Source: Lineus longissimus
Taxonomy: Eukaryota; Nemertea; Pilidiophora; Heteronemertea; Lineidae
Length of the DNA: 64,000 bases
Reading direction: 5' to 3'
NCBI RefSeq assembly: GCF_910592395.1
Contig: NC_088316.1
Location: forward strand, 7,814,001 to 7,878,000
Under the pieces are notes generated by a model. The model searched no databases, was not told where the DNA came from, and worked only from the letters and a program-made list of their open reading frames with translations. Positions 20,676 to 32,516 of the stretch are shown one piece after another (position 1 is the first letter of the stretch; every line of letters begins with the position of its first letter). The translations under genes and the position numbers were made by a program.

Positions 20676-20960
20676 GCGCCATCTTGAAAATCAAACAAAG
20701 TCCTCGTACTCCTTAACTGTTGAACAGATGTCAACCAATTTCCATGTGACATGTGCACTCTTCAATAACCCTGAAATTCAGTCAGTTTTATAACCAAAAT
20801 GGTATACTTAGATGGTACCGGTAATTTTCTTTGGTGCCATTGAGCCGAGAGCAATAATATTATTCAATGGAATCAAAACTGATGAAACTAGCCTGAAACT
20901 GTTCTCCCCATATCCACTGCATATGACATGCATTACATTACCCGAGGTGAGCACATGGTC
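20676..20960 (+). repeat. Old interspersed repeat, 3' part
   Basis: Continuation of the repeat at 15748-16496 after the Harbinger-2 insertion. It contains the family words 'caaccaatttccatgtga' and ends with 'gaggtgagcacatggtccct', matching the 3' end of the (TCG)n repeat family. The piece at about 20900-20955 ('ctgttctccccatatccact') recurs at about 53870-53925. Confidence 0.55.
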
Positions 20961-23450
20961 CCTGGATCATTCCATCTTAACTTTTTAGCCCTATGAAGAT
21001 GACCAATATTTTATCTACATAGGGATGGATTGAACATGGTGTAGTGTATGTTGCATGAGGCCATCCTATTTACAGCTGCTTGGGAAATTGACAGAACTGC
21101 ATGTCAATATTAATTTTTGCAAAACTGATACCGTCTCATAATGTTTCGCGACAACTTTTTAGTGATTCTGATTGCTTAAGGCCTACGGACCTGAAACAAT
21201 AAACAACCAACAACGTATATTTTAATCGCTTCGATGTGGACACAATGGCCGTCACCATCTTTCTGATGGTGGTACGTCATATGCACAGCTATAATATGGT
21301 TCGCGGTCACATGTTGTGACGTCACCGTGGAACCTCCTTTGAACAAAAGCCCTGCACTGGGCAGACATTGTTTGTTACTAAAACGTCTATCTGGTGCAAG
21401 ACCAGTTCTGCCATGCTTGATTGAAGTGTTTCGTGTTCAGTCATCTGTGACAGTTAATTGAATTTCTTGGTGTCGTAAGAAAGAGGACATCATTGGAAAA
21501 TAAATGGTGGTTGCCAATTTCCCAAATATTTAGCCATGTCCAGGAAATTAACAAATTTGTCTTGGTTTAATTTTTTTTAAACTCCCTGTATATTGGTTGA
21601 GTATTAATCTGGGTTTGTATTGCCAAAAAACTAATATAACTGTAGTGAATTAATGTTTTTGGAGTCATTTTATTCCTGTGAAATTGCAATGGGGTTCTTT
21701 CTGGAATCCTGGTGTCTTATGGTACCCTTACAGTCATGACTGCCTGTGGGTTTTGGTTTAGAAGATTATCACTATTATTGACAGAAGGTTATATGGTGGG
21801 AAGACTCTGAAATAGTTGGAGTGAGTTGGTTTTTGTTCAGGTACCAGCCCTCTGTGTGCCCCAATCTATTTTTTAATTCCTATGACATTATCACCCAAGG
21901 ACATGGTATTATATATGAAAGTGTGTGTTTCTATACAATAAGAGAGGACGTGTGCTTTTTTGTCACACTCCTTCTGGAGACGGACCACGTGTAGGCCGTG
22001 ATACTCCATACCAAAAAGTCTACCGGTTGCACTATCTTTGTAGCGAAAGAATTGCGGAAGTCATCGATTACAAAGGGTGACAATAATAAGGGTTTTAAGT
22101 TCATAATACCCAATTCTCCCAACAGCACTGTAATGCCAGGGCGCAGCGCCCCTTTCTGGGGAAACCCAATATTTCCATCGTCATGACGACGTCATGGCCT
22201 TATTTGGAAGCGGTTCTTCCGGGAGATTTTTTATGTGAGTCATCCGTGCAAATGCACTTCGATTTATTGCTTTGATTATAATTTGGCTAAGTATAGCAGG
22301 GCGATACTCTCAGGAGACATGTACTAGTACTCTCAGATTAGTTTTATATATGTTTTATAAGTATATTCATCGTTACATTTGTGATTCAGAACTTTCTTTG
22401 AGCGCGGTTTCTGCGCGTATATTTCACTGTGTATTCTCGCTAAAACTCGGCATTTTGCCCCGTCTCCCGTCGATGATTACTACTCTGTCCCTTTGTGTAT
22501 TTCTTAACTAAATACCAGGTTTGATTCGTCTGCCAATGTAGAATCAAACCTGTGTGTTCATTTCATTATATTTCCCCATTTTCATACTTTTTTTTTATCA
22601 GCGATGTTCTGAACCACATTTGCGGCCGTTCTCCGTCGTGGCGTGTTTGTTTACATTTTAGAGCTTGACGTCACGACATCTGTTGTAGTCGCGTCGTGAT
22701 TGAATGACGCAGTCTGTTTACATTGTTGCCACGTGCGTGCCGTGTCTCGGGCAGTTCAGAGTTGGATGCAGGGGATGCAGCATCGCATCAGCATCAGAGT
22801 AGAGCTATAGTGTATGTAATTATAATTAACGTTGAACAAAGTGCTTTTTAGAATATTTGTCTTTCTGTTGGATTCTTTTAGAGAGTCGCCCAAGAGTTGA
22901 AGAACTGTCTGGATATGACAGCACATTGTAGCATGTCATGGTCAAATTGTCTGGGGGCAGACTCCTTTTCTGGGTCATGAACTCATTACCAGAATTAGTG
23001 GCAGTTATAAAACGCGGATTTCCGCGAAAATCCTCGGAAAAATCACAAAGCCGCCAGTAAATACGCGCATAATATTTATTGATAATTATATTATACAAAT
23101 AACAACAGAAATCATAAATCGGAGGCAAGAACTAGCAGTTATCTTCACATTTCATCGGTCAGATTTAAATCCTGTGGAGCGCCATTCGTGTCGTTCCGAT
23201 TGATTCCTCCCTAGTGATTTTTTTCTTGGTGTTGATAAACTTTGAATGTTATCTTTGACACTGCCGTGGTTTCCTTCCCTAATGGAACATTACGAGGCTG
23301 CTTTCAAGTGTGATTGATGCCCGGATTGATGTATGTTACGGTATATGCCTCCTTCAAATAAAAGTAGATGACGAACAGAACTCTACGAAATATTTTTTAG
23401 GACAATCTCCTTGCAGCTCGAACCTAACCATATATATGTATATATGCGTA
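20961..23450. other. Intronic stretch without a supported gene
   Basis: Short ORFs only. A solitary terminus 'gtgacgtcaccgtggaacct' at 21317-21343 closely resembles the right end of the 5040-5982 miniature element, but I see no matching left end. From 22600 to 22800 the sequence is richer in CpG and contains TGACGTCA-like words; this could be regulatory but nothing proves it. Confidence 0.4.
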
Positions 23451-25188
23451 TATACTCTAAACCCTTGAAAGAGAGACCAGACAAAGAAAAGTCAGTAGGC
23501 CTGCCTCATCCATGATTATTCATAGCCCTATATGACACCAATATGACCAGCAATGCCAAAGAGGTCCTTTCTGGGAGGCGATTTTCATGAATGGTTTGGT
23601 CTGTCAATGTGGTTGATCAATAATGTAGATTTCACAATGCCTGATCATGTTGCCATTTCTGTGGGTCATCTTGACACCGGGTCTTGACACTAGCATTATG
23701 CTCAGCTTCCACAAGGCATGTTTTGAAATTTCCGATACCGCTTAGATGCAGCTCAGGCAGCTGGGGCATTAGCGAAAAGGTGTAGGAGCTACCACGTGAA
23801 CGAGAAGTTAAGATACCTACGGGACTGTGAGGCTGCTTTAAATAATGGCACAGTACAGGATGCTGCTGGGCACTATAGGATTCCCTATGAACATTATTCC
23901 CTATAAAAAAAACTTTAGAAAATGGGACAGGGAGCGTCTAGAGGAGGCTGCTGAGGATGGCTATGGAAAAGTTAGAAAAATTCGGCGTCCGGAGCAGAAT
24001 CAAGGACATTGGACTGATGTGAAAAATAATGTTCATTAATGGTTTCTTGCAATGAGAAATCAACGTTTGCCAGTCTCTGTTCAGACATTACAGGATAAAG
24101 CACTAGAATTGTTCAGAGCATGGTGGGAGACCTTTGATGAACGGAAACAAAATGAAGAAATTGAAGCTAGACCGATTTACGATCACGAATTTAGGGCATC
24201 AAATGGGTGGGTGTGTGAATTCATGAAATGCAAGAACATTAGTTTACCGCAATCTAACAAAAATACCACCACAATACCAGCTGATGCAGCTGAGCGAGTT
24301 ACAGTGTTTCAAGATAGGGTACTAGGAACAATTGGAGTGTTCAACATTCCTTTCAATTTCGTCTTCAATATGGACCAGACGTTTTTCCTTCTCGACTGTC
24401 ATCCTTCATACACCTCTCAAACAAAGGCTTCACATTTGGAGGCCGAGAACTGCGATCAGTACATTTTTAATGTCGATATGTACCGAGTTCACCGCGGAGA
24501 AGCCATCGGCTATGCCATAATGGAGCTTGGTGGCATCCAGGACTTCGTTCCAGCGGGCTGCACATCTATTGCACAGCCGCTAGATGTCGCAGTGATGCGG
24601 TCGTTCAAGGCAGCAGCTAGGCAACAGTGGAAAACATGGAAATCAGAAAACATTGACAACGATGGAAACTGTGACCCCATTTCCTTGCTTGATGCAATTG
24701 GCATCATCAGTCGCGCTTGTTGTCATAAATGGTTTCGAGGCAGTTTTCCACCCGCAGCCTGTTGATATCGGCCCTTTGGACATTCAAGATCATGCTCCGG
24801 GTGATGACAATGAGGTTGTTGAGCCCGGCATTGAGTTTATTGAAATGGATAATGAGCTTGTTCAAGATGCCTAAAGGTTTTCCTGAATGTCAATAGTACT
24901 ATTTTGTAGGGACATCCTGTAAGCTTTCTTCACTCAATCCGATTAAACTTATGAGAATAGGAAACATTGTGTCAGTTTTATTCAAGGGGAAGTTCAAACA
25001 ATAGCATGGAATGCGTCCATTTCAAAAGAAAAGCCCTGAGTATAGCCTTTTTATCAGCCAATTGCGAAAGGTTTTGAAAAAAGTAGGCCTGCCCGAAGTT
25101 ACTAGGTGTATCCACAGGTCACATTAATCGTGCACTTGCTGTTTGGGGGCGGATCTCCCAGGTCTCTCTTTCAAGGATTAAGAGTATA
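23451..25188 (+). mobile_element. Tigger/pogo-like transposon, internally deleted (Tigger-1)
   Basis: Inverted ends: 'cttgaaagagagacc' at 23464-23478 preceded by 'tatatactctaaac', and the complement 'ggtctctctttcaag' at 25161-25175 followed by 'gattaagagtatata'. The ends are embedded in TA-rich sequence, which fits a TA target but prevents exact definition of the duplication. A pogo-type transposase pseudogene lies inside. Confidence 0.75.
23770..24874 (+). pseudogene. Tigger/pogo-like transposase, broken
   Basis: N-terminal psq-type helix-turn-helix: 'LRDCEAALNNGTVQDAAGHY' (about 23811-23870). A frameshift near 23900 and a stop near 24040 precede the CENP-B-type HTH ('LPVSVQTLQDKALELF', 'NGWVCEFMKCKNI'). 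The DDE core shows the first Asp in 'FNMDQT' (about 24370), a second in 'FNVDMYRVHR' and the third in 'CTSIAQPLD' (about 24560-24587). Only about 33 residues separate the first two, against about 100 in the related copy at 40984, so roughly 65 residues are deleted. Near 24700-24760 a frameshift leads to the acidic tail (24770-24874). It would have encoded a cut-and-paste DDE transposase. Confidence 0.8.
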
Positions 25189-25957
25189 TATATACATGTA
25201 TATAACCATATGCGACTGCACATTGGAGTCTATTTTTAGCAATCACAAAAACTTACCTTGTGGCCCCCGTCTTGTGTATAAGTTTATTTCTAACTACAAG
25301 GTGCTTGTGATTTACGGCACATACAGCACACCATATAACGGGGATTCCCAAAGACCTTGTCACCAGGAGTACTTCATGCGCACGGCAATGCACACTACTA
25401 ATATAAAAAACTCTCACCTGCGGTTCAGGTAGCCACCCTGTAGCCAAGTTCGATTTTTCCGCAGAAATCCGCCATTTATAACAGCCGCAGAATTAGTTCA
25501 GATAACCGATAACATCAACATATACTGGGGCACTATACTATTTTTTAGCAGGCTCAGAGCACGGGTGGTGGTGCTGCATTAAAGGGCCTGTGGTTAGGAC
25601 TATATCGCCGGGCAGAAAATGCTTGCTGATCTCATCACTGCATGGTATGAATAATCTGGTGGGAGTGGTGGTGAGGGTAGGGGGTCAGTGATAAAAAGGC
25701 TTGCCACCATATACAACAAAGTGATTAACTAGATTGCGGTTGACATTGGCGTTTGTTGGGGGGGGGGGATTAAACGAAAGCCAATTGCTTATCACTGAGT
25801 GGTATATGACGAAACCGTTTGCTGGAGGTGTTGTTAAAAGTGCGCTTCACCAGTCAGGGGGAGGGAGAATGGTGTTAAGAGAGCTCTTCACCTGTCTTGT
25901 GTTGGGGTAGGGGGATCGAGTATACAGTGTTGTAGTGCAAAAAAAAATTGTTCTTAA
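25189..25957. other. Intronic stretch with poly-G
   Basis: No gene seen. G-rich runs occur at 25758-25769 and 25910. A 108-codon ORF at 25106-25432 starts inside the Tigger-1 end and shows no domain. The stretch ends at the TTAA (25954-25957) used by the piggyBac derivative. Confidence 0.4.
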
Positions 25958-27765
25958 CTCTTTCGCGTCCGCTCCCGGGCATGGCCGGGTTGCGTTCCCA
26001 ACAGTTGACGGCCGCACCCGGCCATGTCCGGGACCCTATCTTCCCCGATTCAAATGCTTGTAGAGCCTACTATGTGTACTAGGGATAAAATACGAGCACA
26101 CTGTCTGCTTCGTAGATAGTATCGCCATCTATACAAATTTTGACACCTTATATTGGCGGTTTGGGAGCTGGTATTGGCCTTTTTGGTCGGGCATCTTACC
26201 ACGTGCATGGTGTGATATTTGTTCCTGGTTTTCGATTTTGCTAGCCATAGGTAAAAGCCCTATTTACACATGTAACTGTTACTAACACGTAGTTTTAAGT
26301 CCAGAAGTCTCAGAAATACATTGATTGCCAGTTTTAGCTAGGATTTGAGTGGTTTTAGTGATGTTTTTGTGAGGCCACGTGCTGAAAGGTTCAGGCATAT
26401 GCTGTGCAGCCTCCCTTCTTCATCAGATTATACGATTTGTACACTATATTTTGCTCTCTTGCATGTTTTATGCATTTCTCAGTGATCTCAAATGCATCCT
26501 GAGGATTGTGATTTGCCAAGGTATGGGTGTTTGAAGGCTTCAGGTACCTTTTTGTTGGAGTGGCCCAAACCCTGAAGTATAACAGGACATATATATTGTA
26601 ATGTTTCTCATCATCAAAGTGCACTTGTCCCTGCAGGTATTTTGTGAGCCAAATCAAAGTGGCTTAGAAAGAAAACACTTACCGGTATTCTTTTCAGAAA
26701 AGATGGAAACTGATGAGATAGCCCAGATTTTTATGCATATGGATTCTGAAGATGATTTTGGGGGAGATAGCGACGTTGAAGACGATCAGATGGATTATCA
26801 AAGTGCAAGCCCTGAACCTCTGATTCTCTGATGCAGGAGATGCTGTGAGGCTGGAGGCAAGATACTCTGAGCATTGGCCTGAAGATCTTCCTTTTCAGGA
26901 TGCTACACCTGGGGTGAAGAGACGTAGGAAGTTGCGCATTTGTGCACAATGTCGAAAGGTTCCAAATCCATATGTTGTGAACCACGACCTCCCACGTGCT
27001 CCTCCCAGGCCAGAGTCATCAGTCCAATGCCCTAAGTGCCAGGTAGCCCTCCACATCACCCCCTGCTTCAAGCTGTGGCATACATCTGCCTAATTAATTC
27101 AACAAACAAGCTGGTAATTGAAAAGAGTTTTTTTTAGCATTTATCAGCTATGATCCGAATCATGCCCCCTGCGACCCCCCCACGACCCCCAAGCCCGGGG
27201 GGTGGGGGGGGGGATACAAGAAAAGCTGGTCTTCTATATTGTTCTTTGAATGTTTCCTCCCAAAATTTAATGTTTTCAGTGATAAATAACTAAAGGTAAA
27301 CCATTTTGATTCATTTCAAAACCGTTCATAATCATTGAAAAATTTGAAAAAAATGTCGACCCTTGCACTCAGTTACTATAATATTTTGCCTACAAGGGGT
27401 TAATCTTTTGACCTGAAACACTATATGCTATTAGCTTATGTTCTTATCATCATTTCCTGAAAGTTTCAAATGTATTGAGTGAAATAAACTTTCTAAACGT
27501 TTTGAAGTGAAAAAAAGGAAAATTTCCCTTTTTGCACCGAATGACCCCAGATTTTAGACCCCAAGGGGTTAAAAATTTTGAAAACTTTGACTATGTTCAT
27601 GTAGCTAAAGGTCTTTCCATTAGTTTGTAAAAGTTTCACCTTCATATTCCAAGCAATAAAAGTTCTATAATTTTTTTAGCAAAAAATATCATTTTCTGCA
27701 TTCTTCCAAAAAAGTATGCGGCCAGAGACTACGGTACACTATAAAAGTATGTGGACGCGAAAGGG
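25958..27765 (+). mobile_element. piggyBac deletion derivative, TTAA target
   Basis: Flanked by TTAA at 25954-25957 and 27766-27769. Inverted termini 'ctctttcgcgtcc' and (complement of the right end) 'ccctttcgcgtcc'. An internal inverted pair, 'cccgggcatggccgggt' and 'acccggccatgtccggga', sits 15-75 bp inside the left end, as subterminal repeats do in piggyBac elements. The interior keeps only the first and last parts of the transposase. Length is 1808 bp. Confidence 0.85.
26703..27093 (+). pseudogene. piggyBac transposase, N- and C-terminal remnants
   Basis: The ATG at 26703 opens a 42-codon acidic segment ('DSEDDFGGDSDVEDDQ') typical of piggyBac N-termini, ending at TGA 26829-26831. A second frame from about 26848 to 27093 holds the C-terminal Cys-rich tail: 'RICAQCRK' then 'QCPKCQVALHITPCFKLWH', i.e. 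CxxC ... CxxC ... C...H. The whole DDD catalytic domain between them is missing, which explains the small size of the element. Not functional as a transposase. Confidence 0.8.
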
Positions 27766-28524
27766 TTAAACTACCGCATCTCAACATGCCTGCACCAACA
27801 GTAATTTGCCAGTAATTCATATTAAAGTGACATTTTCGCAGCGAGTGCGGATTCTTTGGTTTTGCAGAGAATGTATATAATGAGAGAAAAATAATTTTGG
27901 CACTCAACAAAAATTAACCGGCGATACGAAGGCTTACAGGCGGCGATCAATCGCCGGCTGCCTGCTACTTTTGAAAGCCCTGAGTAAACCAATTATGCGT
28001 GTTTCAAGCCTGGAGTCTAAAACCTGAATGCCACGTACTATCATTACATCTACCAATAAAACCTGTAACTAACAACATACATTATTACTAAGAAACAGAA
28101 ATACAAACAATGCCAAGCCATTGCAAACAGAAACATGTTTTGCAGTGGCTAATCCTACATCTATAACTGAATATACTAATTAATACTAATTATAAAAATT
28201 TTTAAATGTAATTCCCAACCAAGCTGTGTTAAAACTTAAATTATGTCAGAAGATAGTAAGGTAATAGGTAATATTGTTGAATAAGAATGATCAAAATATT
28301 CTGAAATAATTTACAAAGACGTATCGTCAAAGATTTTCACCATAAAAAACTTTAACCAACTTTCGATCTTATATCATTCCTGGTTTGGCCACCTGAGGGC
28401 AATATGCAAATCGCCCAAATTATTGGTTGCAGCTTGAATGGTACTTCATAATATGTAAAGTGCTAACTCTAGTGAACTCACACAACTGCTTGACATTGAC
28501 AACCCCCCGTCCTTTTGACATGTT
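27766..28524. other. Intronic stretch, no gene seen
   Basis: AT-rich after the piggyBac derivative. No exon recognised. The final 20 bp before the (TCG)n repeat ('cccccgtccttttgacatg' at 28504-28522) recurs at 29689-29707 on the other side of that repeat. Confidence 0.4.
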
Positions 28525-29662
28525 TAGCTCACCTCTTAGCAGAGGTGAGCTTATCCCATACCGTGGCGTCCGTCGTCCGTCGTCGTCGTCGTCGTCGTCG
28601 TCGTCATCCGTCGTCGTCCCTTGTCCGTTAGCAGGGCACGTTTCGTAACTGTTAGAGCTATTGAGTTGAAACTTGGTACACATGTACCCTTATGTAATGA
28701 CACCTTGGAGACCAAGTTTCGGTCTGATTCGTTTCATGGTTTGGCCACCAGGGGGCCAAACGTTAAAAGTGAAAATATGCAATATCTCCCTTAATAGTAG
28801 TCGGGAAATTTTGATAAAAAATATGGTAGGTACTTCTAGCAAAGGTGCATCATATATCCTCTGGGTTTTTGATTTGACCTCCTTTTCAAGGTCACAGAGG
28901 TCAAATGGTGTAAATTGGCCGTTAGGATGTAACGATGGCACGTTTCTAAACTGCAATGACTATTGATACCAAATTTGGTACACATTTACCCCTTAGTCTG
29001 GTGATCTCAGGGACCGAAGTTTTGTCCAATATGATTCACCACTTGACCACCAGGCGGCAAAATCCAAAAACCTTAAAAATGTGATTATTCCTTAACTTCT
29101 TGCCCGATTGCCACCAATTTGATATCATGGGTACATCTAACCACCATACAGTATATGTCACACAGGTTTTTAATTTGACCTTCTTGTCAAGGTCACAAAG
29201 GTCAAATGCCGTAAATTCGCTGTCAGGCCGTAACTATGGCACGTTTCTTAACTGCAATGACTATTGATCAAAAATTAAGTACACATGTACCCCTTGGTCA
29301 GGTGATCTCAGGTACCGAAGTTTGGTGCGATTTGATTTGCCGTTTGGCCTCCAGGGAGGGGGCCAAATCCTAAATTCTTCAAAATGCCATTATTCCTAGT
29401 AATGACTTGCCCGATTGGCACCAATTTTATATCATAGGTACATCTAATTCTAACAACCATTCAATGTGTCACCCGGGTCTTCTTTGATTTGACCTACTTT
29501 TCAAGGTCACAGAGGTCGAATGTTATGTAAATTGGCCATTTTGGGGAAATTGTAATTGCTTGGACCTACATCAAACCTAACACTACATGACACAATACCA
29601 TGCTCTTTATCCATCTTTCTTCCACATGAGGTGAGCACAATGGCCCTGGCCATTTCATTTAG
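28525..29662 (+). repeat. (TCG)n-containing interspersed repeat, copy 2
   Basis: Same order of blocks as copy 1: hairpin start 'tagctcacctcttagcagag', shorter (TCG)n block at about 28566-28622 with a CAT interruption, repeated 'ttggtacacatttacccctt' and 'ggtcaaggtcac' blocks, and the same end 'atggccctggccatttcatt'. Differences from copy 1 are scattered single bases and a few 1-bp indels. Non-coding. Confidence 0.9.
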
Positions 29663-30075
29663 CTAGTGCAATGGGGGAGTCCCCTAAACCCCCGTCCTTT
29701 TGACATGTTTTAGCCAGTGCATTCGAGGGGATGCCCCTTCCCCTCACCCCCATTGCACTCTCAAAAAGCCCTTCTGAAACGCTTATCCCACGGCGATGGA
29801 GTGGAACCCCCAAACAATCTCGAGTCCTTCTGACACTTTATAGTGGTGCACTAACCTCAACCATCATTACCCTTCCTTTTCGTGCTATTGCTGATTCCAA
29901 CCATAACGCTTCCTTTTCATCATGCTATTGATAACCTCAACCACGTATACGTGCTAGAGGTATCTTATTTCATTACACAGTGCTTTTACAAGATTACTAA
30001 CAAACAAATATAGAAATATAGAATTATAACCACAACCGAACAACTGGAATTGTAGTCTGTGTTGTTTTGTTTCAG
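29663..30075. other. Intronic stretch before host exon B
   Basis: Contains C-rich sequence ('cccttcccctcacccccat', about 29730) and a second copy of the 19-bp word flanking copy 2. The polypyrimidine tract and acceptor 'tgtttcag' end at 30075. Confidence 0.4.
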
Positions 30076-30256
30076 AATTTGGTATTAACTCGTTACCGAA
30101 GGAACATCTTGGTAACATGTCGACTACAAGACTTGTGACAGCAGGGATCGATAGGAGTATTACAGTGTATGACATCAAACCAGATCTTTTAAATGACACG
30201 TACAGGAATGACACTTACTGGAAGAACAGTTCCTCAACTCGCATTGTAGGTCTTGG
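30076..30256 (+). CDS. WD40-like host gene, exon B (181 bp, phase 1-2)
   Basis: Acceptor 'ttttgtttcag', open 181-bp exon, donor 'gg|gtgagttg'. The translated frame includes 'RLVTAGIDRSITVYDIK', a clear WD-repeat blade (Ala-Gly-x-Asp-x-x-Ile-x-Val-Tyr-Asp). It follows a charged segment and precedes an Asn/Ser-rich loop. It takes one base from exon A and leaves two bases, which exon C (49977) needs. The intron to exon C is about 19.7 kb. Confidence 0.8.
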
Positions 30257-32245
30257 GTGAGTTGAAAAATCATGCAGAGGTCTCGTTTTAGCATTTCGAT
30301 CTACCTGCGTTGTCAAATATCCATTCTTCATAAGCCTCTTTGGAGATACCAACCCGCAATGCACACTGATATTGAAAGGGAGCACTGTCAGTGCTCCACA
30401 CGGCCTGTGGTGGAACTGCTAATGGTTTACACATTGAATTCATGTTCAGAACTAAAAAAACTGCACTTTTCTACGCCTCATATTTTGTTAATCGCAAATT
30501 ATTTTCATCAAAACTCTGACATTATATCCATCAGTATATTCATGTTAATGTGCCCTGCAATTTAATGCATCAAATCACATCAGAGTGATCAGGTAATTTT
30601 AGCAAAAATTGTGTGAACAGAACTGCCCAATGTACCAAGCGCAGTGTTTGGCTACAAATCAGCAGATTTTAAAATGGCGATCGTTTCGACCAATCTGAGA
30701 GGGCACACTTATTCATCAATATTTTGACGATCTTGGCCAAGTTTTAATGAACTGACTTACAATTCTTAATCATATTGCGTGAAAAATGTATTTTAAGTAT
30801 GTAATCAATTTAAGTTGATTGCTTGGCGCAGTACGCAACAAGTTGCATGCAGTTACTCTGCGATTTGATCAAGTGCGTCTAATTTGATGGGTTTTTTTAA
30901 TTTCGGTCACATAATGTTTTAAAAACCAAATAAAATGGCAGAGAAACTTATCAAATGGTTATTTCGTGCCTTATGCGTTAGTTTAGCAAGCTTGTTGCTG
31001 AAAAAATTATCAAAATCGTCTGTGTTGTTCAAGAAATTGGAGGAGTTTTCTCCCGATTTTCAGTGAAACACCGAAAGACACGTTGAAGTGAAGCATATGG
31101 CTCTTGTTGGCCCCTTTTCAATTCCACAGTTCATTACGTTGCCATATTTGGGCATAAATGGTGCATGCCCGGAACTACCAAAATTGTGTCTCCGAAGAGG
31201 CTTACAGTGAAAGGAGGGGACTTTAGGATTGACGTACACTACTGTCTTTAACTGTTTTAGCAAGTAGAGATTAATCCATACATCAGCGCTCAAAGTTCGC
31301 GCCTAAATGGTCGCATATGCAACAAGAAATTTCATAATGCGACCAGAAATGTCCCCGTACTCGCACACCTGCGAATTGATTTTTTACAGTTTTTGCGAAT
31401 TGTTTTGACAACATGCGACTGAACTCCCAAATCACCCATTTTACAAGTCTGCGAGTGATTCAAACAATAGCGATCGTATTCCGTAGATTGCGAACAAATT
31501 ATTGAAAATGGTGTGGCGCGCGATCGTTTTTGATTTTGGATTGTAGACCCCACATCACTCGCTTCCCGCTCAATCCGATCATCGTCGATAACGCCCAAGA
31601 CTACAGCGCCACGGCACGGAATTGAAAGGTAACATAACTCATTAACATAATTCATCCACTCCCTGAGGCCTCAACACAATGGCCACTGGTGACGATCGCC
31701 AGCGCAAGCCCCAGCAGCGAAAGCTTTCGTTTTTGCCATGGTTAGTGTGCAACAGTAGTAGCATTTACCCTAAGTATTTCTTGATTAGTCATTCATTTAT
31801 CTCTTGTATTGCATGCCCATCTGATATGTGACGTGAGCTGGACTACAACTGAGCAGAGTCGAGTTGCACTGAGATGACCCCGTCCCGTCATTGATTGACG
31901 TAATGTTTTTGAATCGTCGGCGCATCAATCTCAGCTTCTCCCGGGTCCCTTCCAAACATGTATTCCTTGAATTAGGCCTACATTGCCTAGAACATATGAT
32001 ATTAACTATGCAGATAAAATTGGCCTAGTAGAGTTTGATTTGTCACATGGAAAGATGTCACCAGGGCGTGGTAGCACGTGGTCGTCAGGATTTCCCGCCG
32101 AAATGTTTTACACTGAACTTACCCGTAACGGGCCGGCGTTTGTTTCACTTACTCCTATTACTTCTCTACTGAGGCAAATAAAAATTATTAGTCTCGTTTG
32201 AAAAATAAGGCAGACTTTTAATACTTGCTGATGCTGTTAAAGGGA
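30257..32245. other. Intron B, mostly unannotated
   Basis: No supported gene, apart from a low-confidence exon candidate at 31679-31740 (separate entry). Between 31290 and 31520 words such as 'gcgaatt', 'gcgact' and 'cgcatatgc' recur at short intervals, suggesting a decayed repeat. ORFs of about 100 codons lack domains. Confidence 0.35.
31679..31740 (+). CDS. Candidate first coding exon, unrecognised
   Basis: ATG followed by 20 codons of basic sequence, 'MATGDDRQRKPQQRKLSFLP', ending at a possible donor 'tg|gttagtgtg'. The 'RKLSFLPW'-like motif is reminiscent of N-termini of some zinc-finger/hAT-related proteins, but the segment is too short to decide. No downstream exon was found in phase. 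May be chance. Confidence 0.2.
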
Positions 32246-32352
32246 GACTCCTAAATATTGCAACTCAGCTCCTAAAAGTTGGAGGTAAGGAGCTGAAAAT
32301 TCAGCTCCTAAATATTGCAACTCAGCTCCTAAAATTTGGAGGTAAGGAGCTG
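32246..32352. repeat. Two-copy tandem repeat, about 54 bp
   Basis: The phrase 'ctcctaaatattgcaactca' followed by 'gctcctaaaa.ttggaggtaaggagctg' occurs twice in tandem. Within each copy 'agctcct' and 'aggagct' form inverted pairs, so each unit can fold on itself. Confidence 0.8.
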
Positions 32353-32390
32353 TGTGCTCCTAAGTAAAAAATTGAACTTTGAGCCATGTA

Positions 32391-32516
32391 CATGGGGTGA
32401 TATGAATAAAGACTAGGAAATGCTTTTACTTAAAACTTCACGTTCATTTACACTAGGCATTTCTGTACAAAATAGAAGTAAAAGCATTTACTAGTGTTTA
32501 TTCATATCACCCATGG
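32391..32516. repeat. Foldback (inverted repeat) element
   Basis: Arms of about 41 bp, 32391-32431 ('catggggtgatatgaataaa' onward) and 32475-32515 (its complement, a few mismatches), are separated by about 43 bp. A decayed related sequence ('gaatgaataaagacaagtaa') occurs at about 34126. Likely a miniature foldback transposon; no target duplication defined. Confidence 0.75.

Noticed and set aside
22600-22800. Promoter or CpG island of a host gene
   Set aside because: CpG content and TGACGTCA-like words rise here, but no exon, start site or conserved core element could be tied to it.
24052-24765. Intact host CENP-B-like gene
   Set aside because: The frame has an upstream break, a shortened catalytic core and a frameshifted tail, and lies between inverted repeats, so it is a transposase pseudogene.
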